DNA of 20,088 bases from Chara braunii. Its lineage: Eukaryota; Streptophyta; Charophyceae; Charales; Characeae. The position numbers were made by a program, and so were the translations under genes. The notes under the pieces are model-generated. The model made no database searches, was not told the DNA's origin, and saw nothing but the letters and a program-made list of their open reading frames with translations. Location: the NCBI GenBank assembly GCA_003427395.1, contig BFEA01000011.1, forward strand, positions 3,019,149 to 3,039,236. Direction: 5' to 3'. Below are positions 8,291 through 17,744 of the stretch, piece by piece (position 1 is the stretch's first letter; every line of letters begins with the position of its first letter).

Positions 8291-9912
8291 ATAAGAAGTG
8301 TCGCCCAGTCCCCGTGCTCGTCACGNAGGATGAGGAAGCCTACTACGAGCGGGAACGAGGATTGATACGGCGTATGCGNGAGCACGCGTTGGTCGGGCCG
8401 TGCCGTATCAACGACGAGAATGAGGGNAAGTTGATAATCGGGGAGCTCGANTTCCTGTCGCCCCAGGAGAGAGCGTTGATGGTGGGACTGATGAAGAAAA
8501 GGCACCGTGCATATGCGTTCAATGACGACGAGCGTGGGAGGCTGGATGTGGACAAGATTCCGATGATACGAATCCACACTNTTCCACATGAGTCTTGGAA
8601 TCTAAGGGGCGCACGATACCCAAATCCGGATGAGGAGAAGAAGGTGGTGGACTACCTGGACGGCAAGATGCGGACGCACATGGCCGACTATTCTAGCGGA
8701 CCGTACACGTCGCCTTGGTTTTGTTTTACTAAACCAAATGGGACGCTAAGGTGGGTGCAGGACTTGCAGCGGTTAAATGCGATGACAGTGCGGGGCGCGG
8801 GAGGGTTGCCGAACGCGGACGCGCGGTCAGAGTCGTGCGCAGGGAGGCCTATAATCTTGCTCATAGACCTCTACTCTGGGTACGGCCAATTTTCTGTATA
8901 CCGGCCAGACACGCCCGTAACGGCGATGCACACACCCAGAGGGTTGATTCACATGAACGCGGCGCCTCAAGGTTGGACGAATGCAGTAGCGATGGTGCAG
9001 AGGCATATGATCAGAGTCATGAAGACGGTCAGCCCACATATCATCCAGCCCTATATCGATGACCTGGCGGTCAAAGGTCCGAAGGAGAAAGAGGAAGACG
9101 AAGTGATGCCCAGTGTGCGGCATTTTGTCTGGAAACATGTCCAAGACATCGATCAGGTTCAGGGGTTATTGGAGGAACATAACCTGACGGCGAGCGGCCC
9201 CAAGTCGAAATACTGTATGAGGGAGGCCACGATTCTAGGTTTTGTCTGTAATGAGAGTGGGAGAAGGCCTGACGAAAAGAAAACAGACAAGATTCTTGCG
9301 TGGCCGGTGCCCTTCCGCTCGATAACGGATGTGAGGAGCTTTCTTGGGACGTGCGGATTTTGGAGGAGCTTCGTGAAGGACTTCGCCACGAAGACGGAGC
9401 AATTAAGGAAGTTGGTGCTCCAGGATCAGGAATGGGTCTGGGGCGAAGACCAGGAAAAGGCGGTCGGTAGGATGAAAGGAGAGTTTAAGGAAGGAGGCTT
9501 GGTATTGGGAGCGCCAAACTACGAGGCCACGGAGGAGAAACCATTCGTCATTGAGACGGACNCTGGGCCAACTGCCTTGGGAGGAGTCCTGATTCAGGCA
9601 GATACTNAGGGGAAGGAGAGGCCGCTAAGATTCGAAAGTCGCACCCTCAATACAACTGAGAGGAACTACTCTCAGTTCAAGAAGGAGANGCTGGCGGTAC
9701 TTCATTGCCAAAGGACCTTCCGGAACTATGTTTTTGGTAGGAGGCTAATCTTGAGGGTGGACCCTACTGCAATGGCATGTTCCCTGAAGAATTATACTCC
9801 ATCTGACCCAACCGTCGCCAGATGGTTGACCTACATTTGGATGTTCAATTTCGAGTTGGAAAGGATCCCAGGGGACAAGAACAAGGCGGATGGGTTAAGC
9901 CGCATCAACTAA
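8188..9912 (+). pseudogene. pol: pol middle part: reverse transcriptase and RNase H
   Basis: Frame 1 is open from 8122 to TAA 9910. Recognisable RT material starts near 8266 (R-R-R-Y-K-T-V-D). RT motifs follow: S-P-W-F with K-P-N-G-T-L-R and Q-D-L-Q-R-L-N (8710-8780); I-D-L-Y-S-G-Y with catalytic Asp at 8866; T-P-R-G-L and P-Q-G-W-T-N (8930-8985); Y-I-D-D at 9052-9063; and the L-G-F and R-S-F-L-G regions. RNase H follows with acidic residues at 9559 (D), 9685 (E), 9760 (D) and 9889 (D), ending A-D-G-L-S-R. It would copy the RNA into DNA in the cytoplasmic particle. The active-site residues visible are intact. Both ends carry -1 frame changes relative to the neighbouring parts, so no intact Pol can be read here. 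Ns fall at single codons. Confidence 0.9.
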
Positions 9913-11633
9913 ACGGATCGGACGAGGAATCGATCGAAGACACCCCACCAGTTGATGGGTTCTTGGATCAAGAGGAGGACGTCTGCCTGCACATAAACGA
10001 ATGGTCCCGGCTAGTCCCTAGTTGCGTCAGTCACCCCATATGGCTAGCACCAAAGGGGTACGAGCAGAAGGAAGAGTTAGTCCTCAAGCCCTTTCAGGAG
10101 GAGGATCCGTGGGGAAGTAAGGATGTTGGTTGGATGATGAAGTTGGCGTTGGCAGGTACGCACAGTCTGGTGGAGGAAGCGAGGACAATAGAGGAAGGCC
10201 CCACTCAGGTAGGGGAGCATGAGCAGCTAATGGGAGGGATGTACTTGCTCACCAATACACTCATGCAGGGAGACTTCGACCGGAGGGGCTCGTTCAGTCA
10301 CGATGAGAATGAGATTTTGGTTCTTGAAAGCCGAGACGACGAATTCGAGGAAGGAGAAATCAAGGAGGCGTTTCGGGCGGAGGAGTACGATGGGATCTAC
10401 CGGGAATTGGGGTTGCTCCTATCATGTGAGATGAGGGATAGAGATGCAAGTGCNAAGNNACAGAAGATGAGGCACCTCTATGTGGTAAGAGACGGCCACT
10501 TGTTTATAAAGCGGCAGGTCGGGAACCCNAAGAGGATTGTATGTGGGAGAAANNGNCAAATTGATATCATAGCGGCCNTANACGANGGTANAGCAGGGGG
10601 NCACANAGGAGTAGGTGCCACATGCGCNAAGATAAGCGAGCTCTACCATTGGGACGGGATGCTGANGATGGTTATCAAATACTGNCGGTCNTNTATACCT
10701 TGCCAAGAGAGGTCAGCGCGAAGGCCTGGAGAACCCCTACACCCAAGGTTAGAAACAGAAGTGGGTGNGGTCGTACACCNNGACNTGTTATTCATGCCAN
10801 CAGGGGAGAATGGGTGTAACTACATCTTCGATGCACGGGATAACCTTACTGGGTTTGTGGACGGACGAGCTATCCGGACGAAGACTGACCCGGTTTTGGC
10901 GAACTGCATCGAGGAGTATTACCTGCGATACCCTTTTGTCAGGGAGTTCGAGATGGATCGAGGATCAGAGTTTACCTGCAATGAGGTGAGGACGTTGCTT
11001 GCAGGGTATGGCGTAGTGCCCAACTATACTACGGACGCACACTCTCAAGCGAACGCTCCTGTGGAGAGGGGGCACGGTACCATCACGAAGCTCTTGGCTA
11101 AGTGGACAGAGGGCAAACCTGGTCAGTGGCCGAAGTTCCTACGGGCAGCTTTCTTCATGGAGAATGTTACTATAAAGAGGACTACCAAGTACGCGCCAGC
11201 CACGCTATGGTACGGAAGGCATGCCACCTTTCCCATAGAAAGCTTTTTGAAGATGTGGAGGTGCCAGGACTTGGATGTGAACCTGTTTTTCAAAGAACTG
11301 CTCGATATTCGGGCACGGNAAGTGGGGGCGGCCGAAGAAAGATTGCGAGAGGCCTCCTGTCAGGTGGAAAGGAGTCGCATGGAAGATAAGATGAGGTGGG
11401 ACCAGATGGCACGAGTAAGAAAGGAGCCACTGGCAGTAGGGGATGTCGTATTATTATACGACTCCTCTTTGGAAAAGCAATGGTCAAGGAAGCTTGACAA
11501 GAGATGGTTGGGCCCCTATAGAATATTGTGATGCGGCGAATTTGGGGCATATCAGATCGAGGAGCTGGACGAGACAGGCTGGCAGGATTGGCTATCAGGG
11601 ACCAGGCTGAAGAAGTTTGTGGCCAGGGAATAG
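9895..11633 (+). pseudogene. pol: pol C-terminal part: acidic spacer and integrase (DD35E) with GPY/F end
   Basis: Frame 3 takes over from frame 1 near 9910. About 175 residues of acidic spacer (9913-10440) separate RNase H from integrase. The zinc-binding HHCC region (about 10545-10715) is riddled with Ns, but the visible H, the CQE ending and the Y-H-W-D-G-M motif fit. The catalytic triad is D 10782, D 10956 (in M-D-R-G-S-E-F) and E 11064 (in P-V-E-R-G-H), with exactly 35 residues between the second D and E. The C-terminal domain ends W-L-G-P-Y-R-I. A TGA at 11529 interrupts the frame, but sense sequence continues (G-E-F-G-A-Y-Q-I-E-E-L-D) to TAG 11631-11633. No chromodomain is seen. Integrase would insert the cDNA into host DNA. 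Confidence 0.85.
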
Positions 11634-11800
11634 GTAAAGAATTCTACCTTTCTCAGAGTAGACTGGTCCTTGAGGTATCGCATGTTATGGTCAGGACAGG
11701 TGAGGGAGTAGAAAAAAGCATGTGTATTGTCATAAAAACTTGATGAACCGAGTTCTAACCTTGTTGTGTGCCTTCTTGCTTTCTCTCGCCTGTTGTGCAG
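11634..11800 (+). promoter_or_regulatory. Candidate intron / splice acceptor between pol and ORF3
   Basis: Directly after the pol TAG the sequence reads TAG|GTAAAG, a fair donor. Near 11752-11758 is TTCTAAC, a good branch-point match, followed by a long T/C-rich tract (11759-11798) and GCAG at 11797-11800. The first ATG after the AG is the ORF3 start at 11823, only 22 nt on and in ACC-ATG context. The acceptor side is much stronger than chance looks. The donor may be this one (167-nt intron) or one upstream such as 4871, which would make a subgenomic ORF3 mRNA. Confidence 0.5.
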
Positions 11801-11918
11801 GTCTGACTTTTTGAAGACAACCATGCAGAGGGGCAGAAGGGGCGCTCGGCCACGACAGAGGCCTCAGGAAGCATTAGGAGGGGATGGCCCGCGCAGACCG
11901 GTTGGGAGGGAGTCTACG

Positions 11919-12350
11919 CCTATCTTCGACGACGGTAACATAGAGCTTTTTCTGGACTCCTACCAAGCACATGCGACACGGGAGGGACGGTGTACCTTGG
12001 AGAGTCTACGGCACCTGAGGGGAGTTGGGCGCTTTGAGGAGCCTATTGCGCACATCCGGGAGGAGGCTTTGACCTAGCAGGTAGTGGAGGCGAGGATGCA
12101 GATGCTGAAGGCTTCGCCGTTGGGACCGGATGGGTCGCCTATTCGATTGGAGGAAGGCAATGCGGAGGAGTTTATCCCTGCCTATGAGCAGTATATGCGC
12201 GACCAGGGGGCTCGGCAGGAGGAGTGGATGCAGACGTTGCCCCTCTGGACACGGAGGGCGGAGAGGACAATGGCGAGGCAGATCCGAGACAAGGCACGCG
12301 ATTGGGAGGACTGCCAGGCTCAACTGAGACAGGTATTTCGACGACTGGAG
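11919..12350 (+). repeat. Tandem Gag-like segment duplication inside ORF3
   Basis: Two protein segments start alike: P-I-F-D-D-G-N-I-E-x-F-L-x-x-Y and P-I-R-L-E-E-G-N-A-E-E-F-I-x-x-Y. Each is followed by about 45 mainly helical, charged residues. The pattern (I/P-x-acidic-G-N-x-E-x-F-x-x-Y) resembles the first helix of retrotransposon Gag domains. The DNA similarity is low, so the duplication is old. The first segment contains the TAG at 12075. Confidence 0.55.
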
Positions 12351-13289
12351 CCTGAGAGACCAGAGCCCTGGGTGGAGAGGCGACAGAGGAGTAAGAGGCC
12401 ACGAGACTCAGAAGGGAGAGGAGCCACTATGACCAGAGGGGGCCGAAAGGCCTTAGCACAGCAAGAGGGGCCAGCAGAGGCCGCCCAGGCGGTGGAGCCG
12501 GTTCAGGCCGTGGGGCCAGCTCAGGCGGCAGAGCTGCCCCCTACCCATGGACTCGAGCGAAGGAGTTTCGCCGAATCACGGACAGTGATCTATGGGGCCC
12601 GTCGCCGACGTTACCAGAGGGTGGAGAGGCAGTGTCATTGAGAACGCTGCTCGACAGGTTGGAGGTTCATCTCGATGCGTCCCAGTGGGGGGCGTCACAG
12701 CTGGGAGCGGACCAGAGCGGACCAGAGCGGACTGGCGCGGTATGAGCCAATAGAGGATGAGCCGGAGAAGGAGTCACCTGAGCCGGGGCCCGAGGCGGGG
12801 TCTCGTGGACCCGAGGAGCCGCAGATTGAGGGGATTATCACTGTTGGGGATGATACCCCTCCTCCTGCCCCGATTCCGGAGCAGACGCGGCAGTATTGGC
12901 TTGAAGGGATTCCTGAGCCGGACAGCGAGGAGTTGTTGGGGCCTCCATCGGAAGCTACTACGCCACCTCCGACGCAGGTGGAGCCAGAGGAGGGCGAGAG
13001 AGCAAGGGCACCTACTACTATGGTACCACAACTAACTGAGCCTACAGGTGAGCNCATGGACATGGAGGTGCCGACATCCGGGGAGCCCCCGCCAGGGCCG
13101 CCGCCCGCAGAGGAGGGGGCGAGTGAGAGACATCCATTGCGAGAGGTTCACGAGGCGGGGACAGGGAGGTCACCAGGGAAGAAGAGAGAAGAGAAGCGCG
13201 CAAGGGTGCAGGTACGCCTCTAGGAGCTATACCAGGAAAAACTTAGGATGGAGGCCGCAGGAGAAGTGCCAAAGTCGCCAATTGACCCT

Positions 13290-13700
13290 CCGACGAGCGA
13301 GCAGAGGATTAGCGAGGCTTGGGCCAACTATAAGAGTGAGAGGGACGCTGCTCGCCTGAGGTCGCGAGAGGTAGGACAGGGGAATGCGGGGTTGGACAAG
13401 GCACGAGAGACAGAGGACTTGGGATTTTCAGCNGCCAGGATGGAGATTGAGCGTGCAGATAGGAGGATAGGTGAGGTGGCGATCTCGTCCTTCCAACGGT
13501 ACTCCATGCTCAGTGATGAGTTGGCGGCCTCGAGGTTAGAGGTGGGGCANTTGTCCACCCAGTNGGNGGAAGAGAGGGCNGAGAACCAAGCATNGAGGTC
13601 CCGTATGGAAGTCAAGGAGGCGGAATGGGAGAAGAGGCTCCAGGACATNGCGNCAATGGTAGAGAGGCTCTCGGCCACTAAGGTGGTCGACTGGACGGAG
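13290..13700 (+). other. Coiled-coil region of ORF3
   Basis: About 135 codons with repeating E, R, A, L and few prolines or glycines, for example A-R-M-E-I-E-R-A-D-R-R-I-G-E and M-E-V-K-E-A-E-W-E-K-R-L. A heptad-like spacing of hydrophobics is visible, suggesting oligomerisation. Several Ns at single positions hide individual residues. Confidence 0.6.
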
Positions 13701-14531
13701 CAGAGCCGGTATGGTATCCAGGGGAAGGAGGTACAGGGGCTCTTTGGCCAGGAAGGAACGACAGAGATGCCACAGCAAGAGGGAATGGGACAGGTATTCC
13801 TGGACCCAACAGAGGCAGCGGCAAGGCGGGAGGCCGAGCAGAGGAGGTTCAGCTTCAGGACTCCCACGGAGTTGGCCTCGCAACAGGCCACCCCTATGAC
13901 GATTGAGATCCCTGAGGGCGAGCTGGCGCAGGGACCCCAACCTCCAGTGGAGGAAGGTGGCCCCACAGAGGAGTCCCCTACGATCCTTTTGGAGATACAG
14001 GAGGGTGCCCTTACGGGAGCAGAAGCATCCACTGAGCCGGAGGCAATGGGGGGAGAGGCGTCTCGACTGGATGAGTTAGTGGCAGCTATGGAGTTGGACA
14101 TGCCGTCAAGAGAGCCTCAGAGACAGAAGACCCCAGAGCATGTGCCAGAGATAGGGGAGCTGAAGACGCAGTTAGGCTCTTGGGTTACAGGAGCTGACTC
14201 AGGAGAGCACATCTCAGAGCAGCAGCAGGAAATTATGAACGAGCCAGTGACTGCCGTGACTCCCCAGCCTTCTGACCTGCATAGGGACGAGGGGGCGAAT
14301 GCGAGGGGAGGAGTCCGTGAGGGTAGGCCACTGGGATTGGACACTCCAGCGTACCGACCCGAGGGTTGTGACGCGCTAGCAGGGCCGAGTACCCAGATGA
14401 TGGAGACGGGGCCGGCAGAGTCATGGAGTATGCCCCAGAGCCATGAGATGAGCAGGGAAACTAGCGAGACGCCGCCGTTGCCTGGGTCCTAGAAGAAGAA
14501 GAGGAGGTGTCGAGGGAGATCAGACGATCAG

Positions 14532-14573
14532 TGCTTCTTCTCCAAGGACGGCGTACATAGAGCTTTTGAATGC
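14532..14573 (+). other. Degenerate CCHC knuckle at the ORF3 C-terminus
   Basis: The codons read C-F-F-S-x4-H-x4-C, exactly the CCHC spacing but with Ser in place of the second Cys (TCC at 14541). An upstream K/R cluster (14493-14519) and C-P-K-F-L-K-D-K-A-x-G-R after it fit a nucleic-acid-binding tail. It lies beyond the TAG at 14490. The Ser could be a decay mutation or an assembly error. Confidence 0.6.
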
Positions 14574-14720
14574 CCGAAGTTCCTTAAGGACAAGGCGGCT
14601 GGGAGAGTAATAGAGAGTGGTGGNAGAATGTACGACAGGCAGGGGCGAGTGGTAGAGCGGGCTCCAGATGGGGGTAGGGCACAGTTATATAGACAGAACC
14701 AGGAGGCTATGAGTGAGTAG

Positions 14721-15401
14721 GGACTGTTCCGTCTATATGACAGTAGGATTAGAGCTCCTCTGTACGCAGAGGCCGTGATAGGGGTGTACATACTCTGAGT
14801 TAGTCACGCGAGTCCCGTCTAGTTGTATATACATAGGTGGCGGTGTGTGATTGGCTTGAGCTTTATATGTGATACGGTCTAGGAGATGAGACTTAGTTGT
14901 ATGATATCTACGACGTACATGACTTGCATTTTCATTTGTGTGATTCAGATACTCTTACTTGTATCTTTGAGTAGGTTCTGAGAGTCCATGACACTTGGGA
15001 CGTGAGTTTATCCTGCGGAGTGAGACAGTGGAGTGAGTATTTGAGTGTTTTCGGGGCAGGCATTTTGTTCCCAAATACGCCCNACGAGTTGTGTGTTAAG
15101 GGTTTGAGTTGAGTGTCGTATTGAGACTTGAGGGAGATATTTTGCTCCCGAGTATATCTTTGATTCCAGACTCTGTGGGACTTATTCTTGTGACGATCAC
15201 GATCACTCTCACACATGTGGCTTTATCCCAATGAATGAGGGCTTTGTCTGAGAGATGTGTGGGATACATCTCATGTATGTGTATTGTGTGATTGTGATTG
15301 TCGTCTACTCTTCGGTATACTCGTGCGGTCTGCCCATGGGCGGGCGGAACGGCCGGGTATAAGAGGACGCAGCGTGGTCATTTTTATGACAGATGTATGA
15401 G
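14721..15401. other. 3' non-coding region, first part
   Basis: T/G-rich sequence with no gene after the ORF3 terminator. ATTTTGYTCCC occurs near 15062 and 15136, a possible old 75-bp duplication. The palindrome GCCCATGGGC is at 15332-15341. A minus-strand open frame at 14932-15216 has no recognisable domain. Confidence 0.4.
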
Positions 15402-15435
15402 GACCCTGAGGGGTCTTGCGAGCCTATAAGGCTCG
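15402..15435 (+). repeat. Two adjacent hairpins
   Basis: GACCC-TGAG-GGGTC (15402-15415) and CGAGCC-TATAA-GGCTCG (15419-15435) are perfect stems of 5 and 6 bp, separated by 3 nt. There is no T-tail; terminator-like function is not supported. Confidence 0.55.
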
Positions 15436-15476
15436 GATTCTTACCATACCGAATGTTTATGGCTGAGCTGTGAAGA

Positions 15477-15563
15477 GGACCCATAAGTTGGCCCCTTAGT
15501 TTGAGTTGTTTTGCGTTTAAGTTGGGGAGACGGCCCATAAGAAGGCCCCTCAGTTGAGTTGTT
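15477..15563 (+). repeat. Two copies of a CATAAG stem-loop unit
   Basis: Units at 15477-15510 and 15531-15563 share CCCATAAG-NN-GGCCCCT, then AGTT and GAGTTGTT. Each folds with a CATAAGTT or CATAAGAA loop. The stem is GGACC/GGCCC with one A-C mismatch in the first and GGCC/GGCC in the second. CCATAAG and the nearby TTGG recall the leader array (CCATAAGATTGG), so this may be a relative near the other end of the element. Confidence 0.55.
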
Positions 15564-16044
15564 CTATAATTGANACCCCCTNAGATTATGGAAGGTGGGA
15601 ATGTTGTTTATTGACAGCAGTGTAACCNAGTTCGCGTGATAGTCCATCCTGTATAGAGAGGGGTGGCTGGGAGGCCTGTTGTGAGAGACCCCCGTCATGT
15701 GAAAAATGGGTGATAAATTTAAGGACATGGTAAGCAATGTTTGAATGATAAAGTNTGACGAGAGGAACCAAGGTTACGGGTTGGAATCATTGGTGGAACT
15801 GAGAAGGTCGCAAGTCAGTGCATAAAGATATCGTGGGATGTGTGGTCTGCTGTCTCTGATCAAGTTAGTAGGCCACGGCCTCGTGTGAGCCTAGCGGTGA
15901 AATTGTTTGTGATTGTGAGAAGGGGCCGTGCCCTCTATATTGTCCCATAGGGGGCTGGTAAATACCCTTAAAAGTAGGGCAGATCCCTGCGTTGTCCCGC
16001 AGTGGCCCTGTAAGTTTGTTTTGCGACGCACTGCCTAGACACCT
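15564..16044. other. 3' non-coding region, middle part
   Basis: No gene or clear repeat. A few Ns begin here. An open frame on the minus strand (15586-15771) shows no domain. Confidence 0.35.
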
Positions 16045-16099
16045 GTGCTAATCCTAAGGCATATTAGGGAATACCAAGCTATACGGTAAAGGTTAGCAC
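16045..16099 (+). repeat. Nested hairpin, 7-bp outer and 5-bp inner stem
   Basis: GTGCTAA (16045-16051) pairs with TTAGCAC (16093-16099), enclosing CCTAA/TTAGG (16053-16057 with 16064-16068). Further on, AGCCAG-CACAAC-CTGGCT lies near 16132-16149. The whole 16040-16550 stretch is rich in such pairs. Confidence 0.5.
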
Positions 16100-16388
16100 C
16101 TCTAGGGCGCAAGCCTTATTGGATGGCTGCAAGCCAGCACAACCTGGCTGCGGGCCCTCGTTTACCCTCGGAGTAAGAGTTTAAGGGGTTACGCAAGCCT
16201 CAAAGAAATTAGTCCGGCGGGGTGGCGGGGGATACGGTCGAGTCGTTCGAGCGCCCTGATTGAATGCCTATCAGCAGAAAACCTATCGTTGCATAACCAA
16301 CGGAGAGACTCCCGCTAAAATAACAATGCNGTGGGTCGTAGATCTGGCTCGATCAACCAGACTATGGTGGGCCAAGATTGGGACCTAG

Positions 16389-16543
16389 CCTTTCTGTACT
16401 AGGCTGCAGAAAGGGCTGAGAGGAGATTTACGTATGTATATATATGTTTGATTGTGAGGACTTTCGCGAGGGAGGCGAGAGCGCCTTCCGAGGTCCCGGC
16501 TAAGGCCCGCGTCCCCGTATGACTCTGCTTACGAAAGAGAGTC
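16389..16543 (+). repeat. Group of three hairpins
   Basis: CCTTTCTG (16389-16396) pairs with CAGAAAGG (16407-16414). GGAGGCG (16471-16477) pairs with CGCCTTCC (16482-16489, one bulge) inside GGAC/GTCC (16458-16461 with 16493-16496). GACTCT (16521-16526) pairs with AGAGTC (16538-16543). A short TATATATG run lies between the first and second. No known RNA family is recognised. Confidence 0.45.
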
Positions 16544-17740
16544 TAACTGGGACACCCAACGAAAAGNCAGCGTTTGTCTANGACGAAGGGGAAAGGACNG
16601 TTTGAGGTGGNCTTTGGAACTTNTGNTGTAGTATTGATGCNTAATACACCTGCGTCCTAGCGTCAGGACACTGGAAACCCAGGTTGAAACCCTGGCAGCA
16701 TATAGTTATGTCGGCATGGAGTGTTGGAGGCCTCAACCCTAAGTCTGTCGGCTAATCGGATTGGTTCCATTCTCGTCAACATTTGGAGTGTGGATGANTT
16801 TATAGCTTCNNATTTGGCGTAGCGACNGGGACGTCGCTTAATATAGTCCGGTAGGNTGTCGNCGNGAATACCCTNACAAGGGTATCCGCCCTGGTTTTTG
16901 CAGATGACAGGGAACAATGAGTTTGGTCGAAATAAGNCGTGCNAGGCACGATCGCGTCCGAGACCCGCCTTGGTNNAGTTAGGGGGTATGTGGGCGCGCA
17001 AATTAAGNNGNGCNTGTGATTTTCTTGATTGAGTGAACNGNCGGCCTAGTCNACCAGCCTGGACCNNGCTACGGTTTTGACTNAGNGATAAAAGTCCNCT
17101 TTGGGGTCGGCATGNGCNACCGANNGTAGGACTGGCGCGCNGGGTGGCCCNTGGGATAGCCACGGCGCGGTTCAAGTAGGCTGGTGTCGGTGCCTGGTGA
17201 TNGCGTGCCGGNCGTGGTTGGACAGGAAGNCCCAGNCTGTTGTTCCCAGGCCTAAGCACGGCGCGGCACCACCTCATANTGGANTCCGCNCTCCGTTGCA
17301 CCAAGCTNGGGCATAGCCCTATAGGTTACGGTGTCGGANTACTANTACGNGGATTCAGGGATNAAGGCCANCGGNCGTCGNCGCANCAGCAGCGGAGCAT
17401 CGTGGGGGAAGCTNAAGGGGTTGAGGGCCNGACGGGGCTATCCCCCCTCNGTTTTGTTAATAGGGNCGGTGACGGACCTGGTCCGCGGGACCAGTGGGGT
17501 TTTAGCAGTCCCCGCACCCTGCTTGGNGATTTTTGTTATTTTATTTTTGTTTTNTNTANATATATATTGGAGGGCCNNTGGTTTGGGGCGCGGCACCGNG
17601 GCGGGTGGTTTAAATTTTGGGGAGCCGCGGGTGGGGTACCACCGCGGCTAGGTCTGTTGGAGTATCCGTTAGAGATGGGAGATTACGGGGGAGGGGGTTT
17701 CGTTTGGCCACGGTGCACAACGGGGGTGCAAAGGAGGCCN
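16544..17740. other. N-rich 3' non-coding region
   Basis: Ns occur every 10-50 bases, so translated frames and fine structure are unreliable. The T-rich tract near 17530-17560 ends in an interrupted TATATAT. Open frames on both strands lack domains. I see no supported gene. Confidence 0.4.
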
Positions 17741-17744
17741 GGGA

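Larger units (their letters stand above)
11823..14720 (+). pseudogene. ORF3: second Gag-like polyprotein downstream of pol, interrupted
   Basis: A single frame (frame 3) runs 965 codons from ATG 11823 to TAG 14718 with only four internal stops: TAG 12075, TGA 12639, TAG 13221, TAG 14490. Order of parts: basic N-terminus (1-30); two tandem Gag-like segments (about 33-100 and 106-175); an A/Q/P-rich stretch; a P/E-rich acidic stretch (about 285-465); a long coiled coil (about 490-625, charged with regular hydrophobics); an acidic Q/E-rich region; and a C-terminal near-CCHC knuckle (904-917) followed by a G/R/D-rich tail. I see no signal peptide or membrane segment, so it is not an ordinary envelope gene. 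The C-terminal knuckle and N-terminal helical repeats suggest an RNA-binding assembly protein. All four stops fit C-to-T changes at CAG or CGA. It may be spliced from the acceptor at 11800. A captured second gag or a fused neighbouring element are alternatives. Confidence 0.7.

Noticed and set aside
12075-12080. Stop-codon readthrough context TAG-CAG in ORF3
   Set aside because: It resembles the start of the UAG-CAR-YYA readthrough signal, but the next codon is GTA, and the three other stops in the same frame point to simple decay.
13328-14101. A 257-codon minus-strand open frame inside ORF3
   Set aside because: It is the antisense shadow of the ORF3 coding frame. It is Ser/Ala-rich without any recognisable feature.
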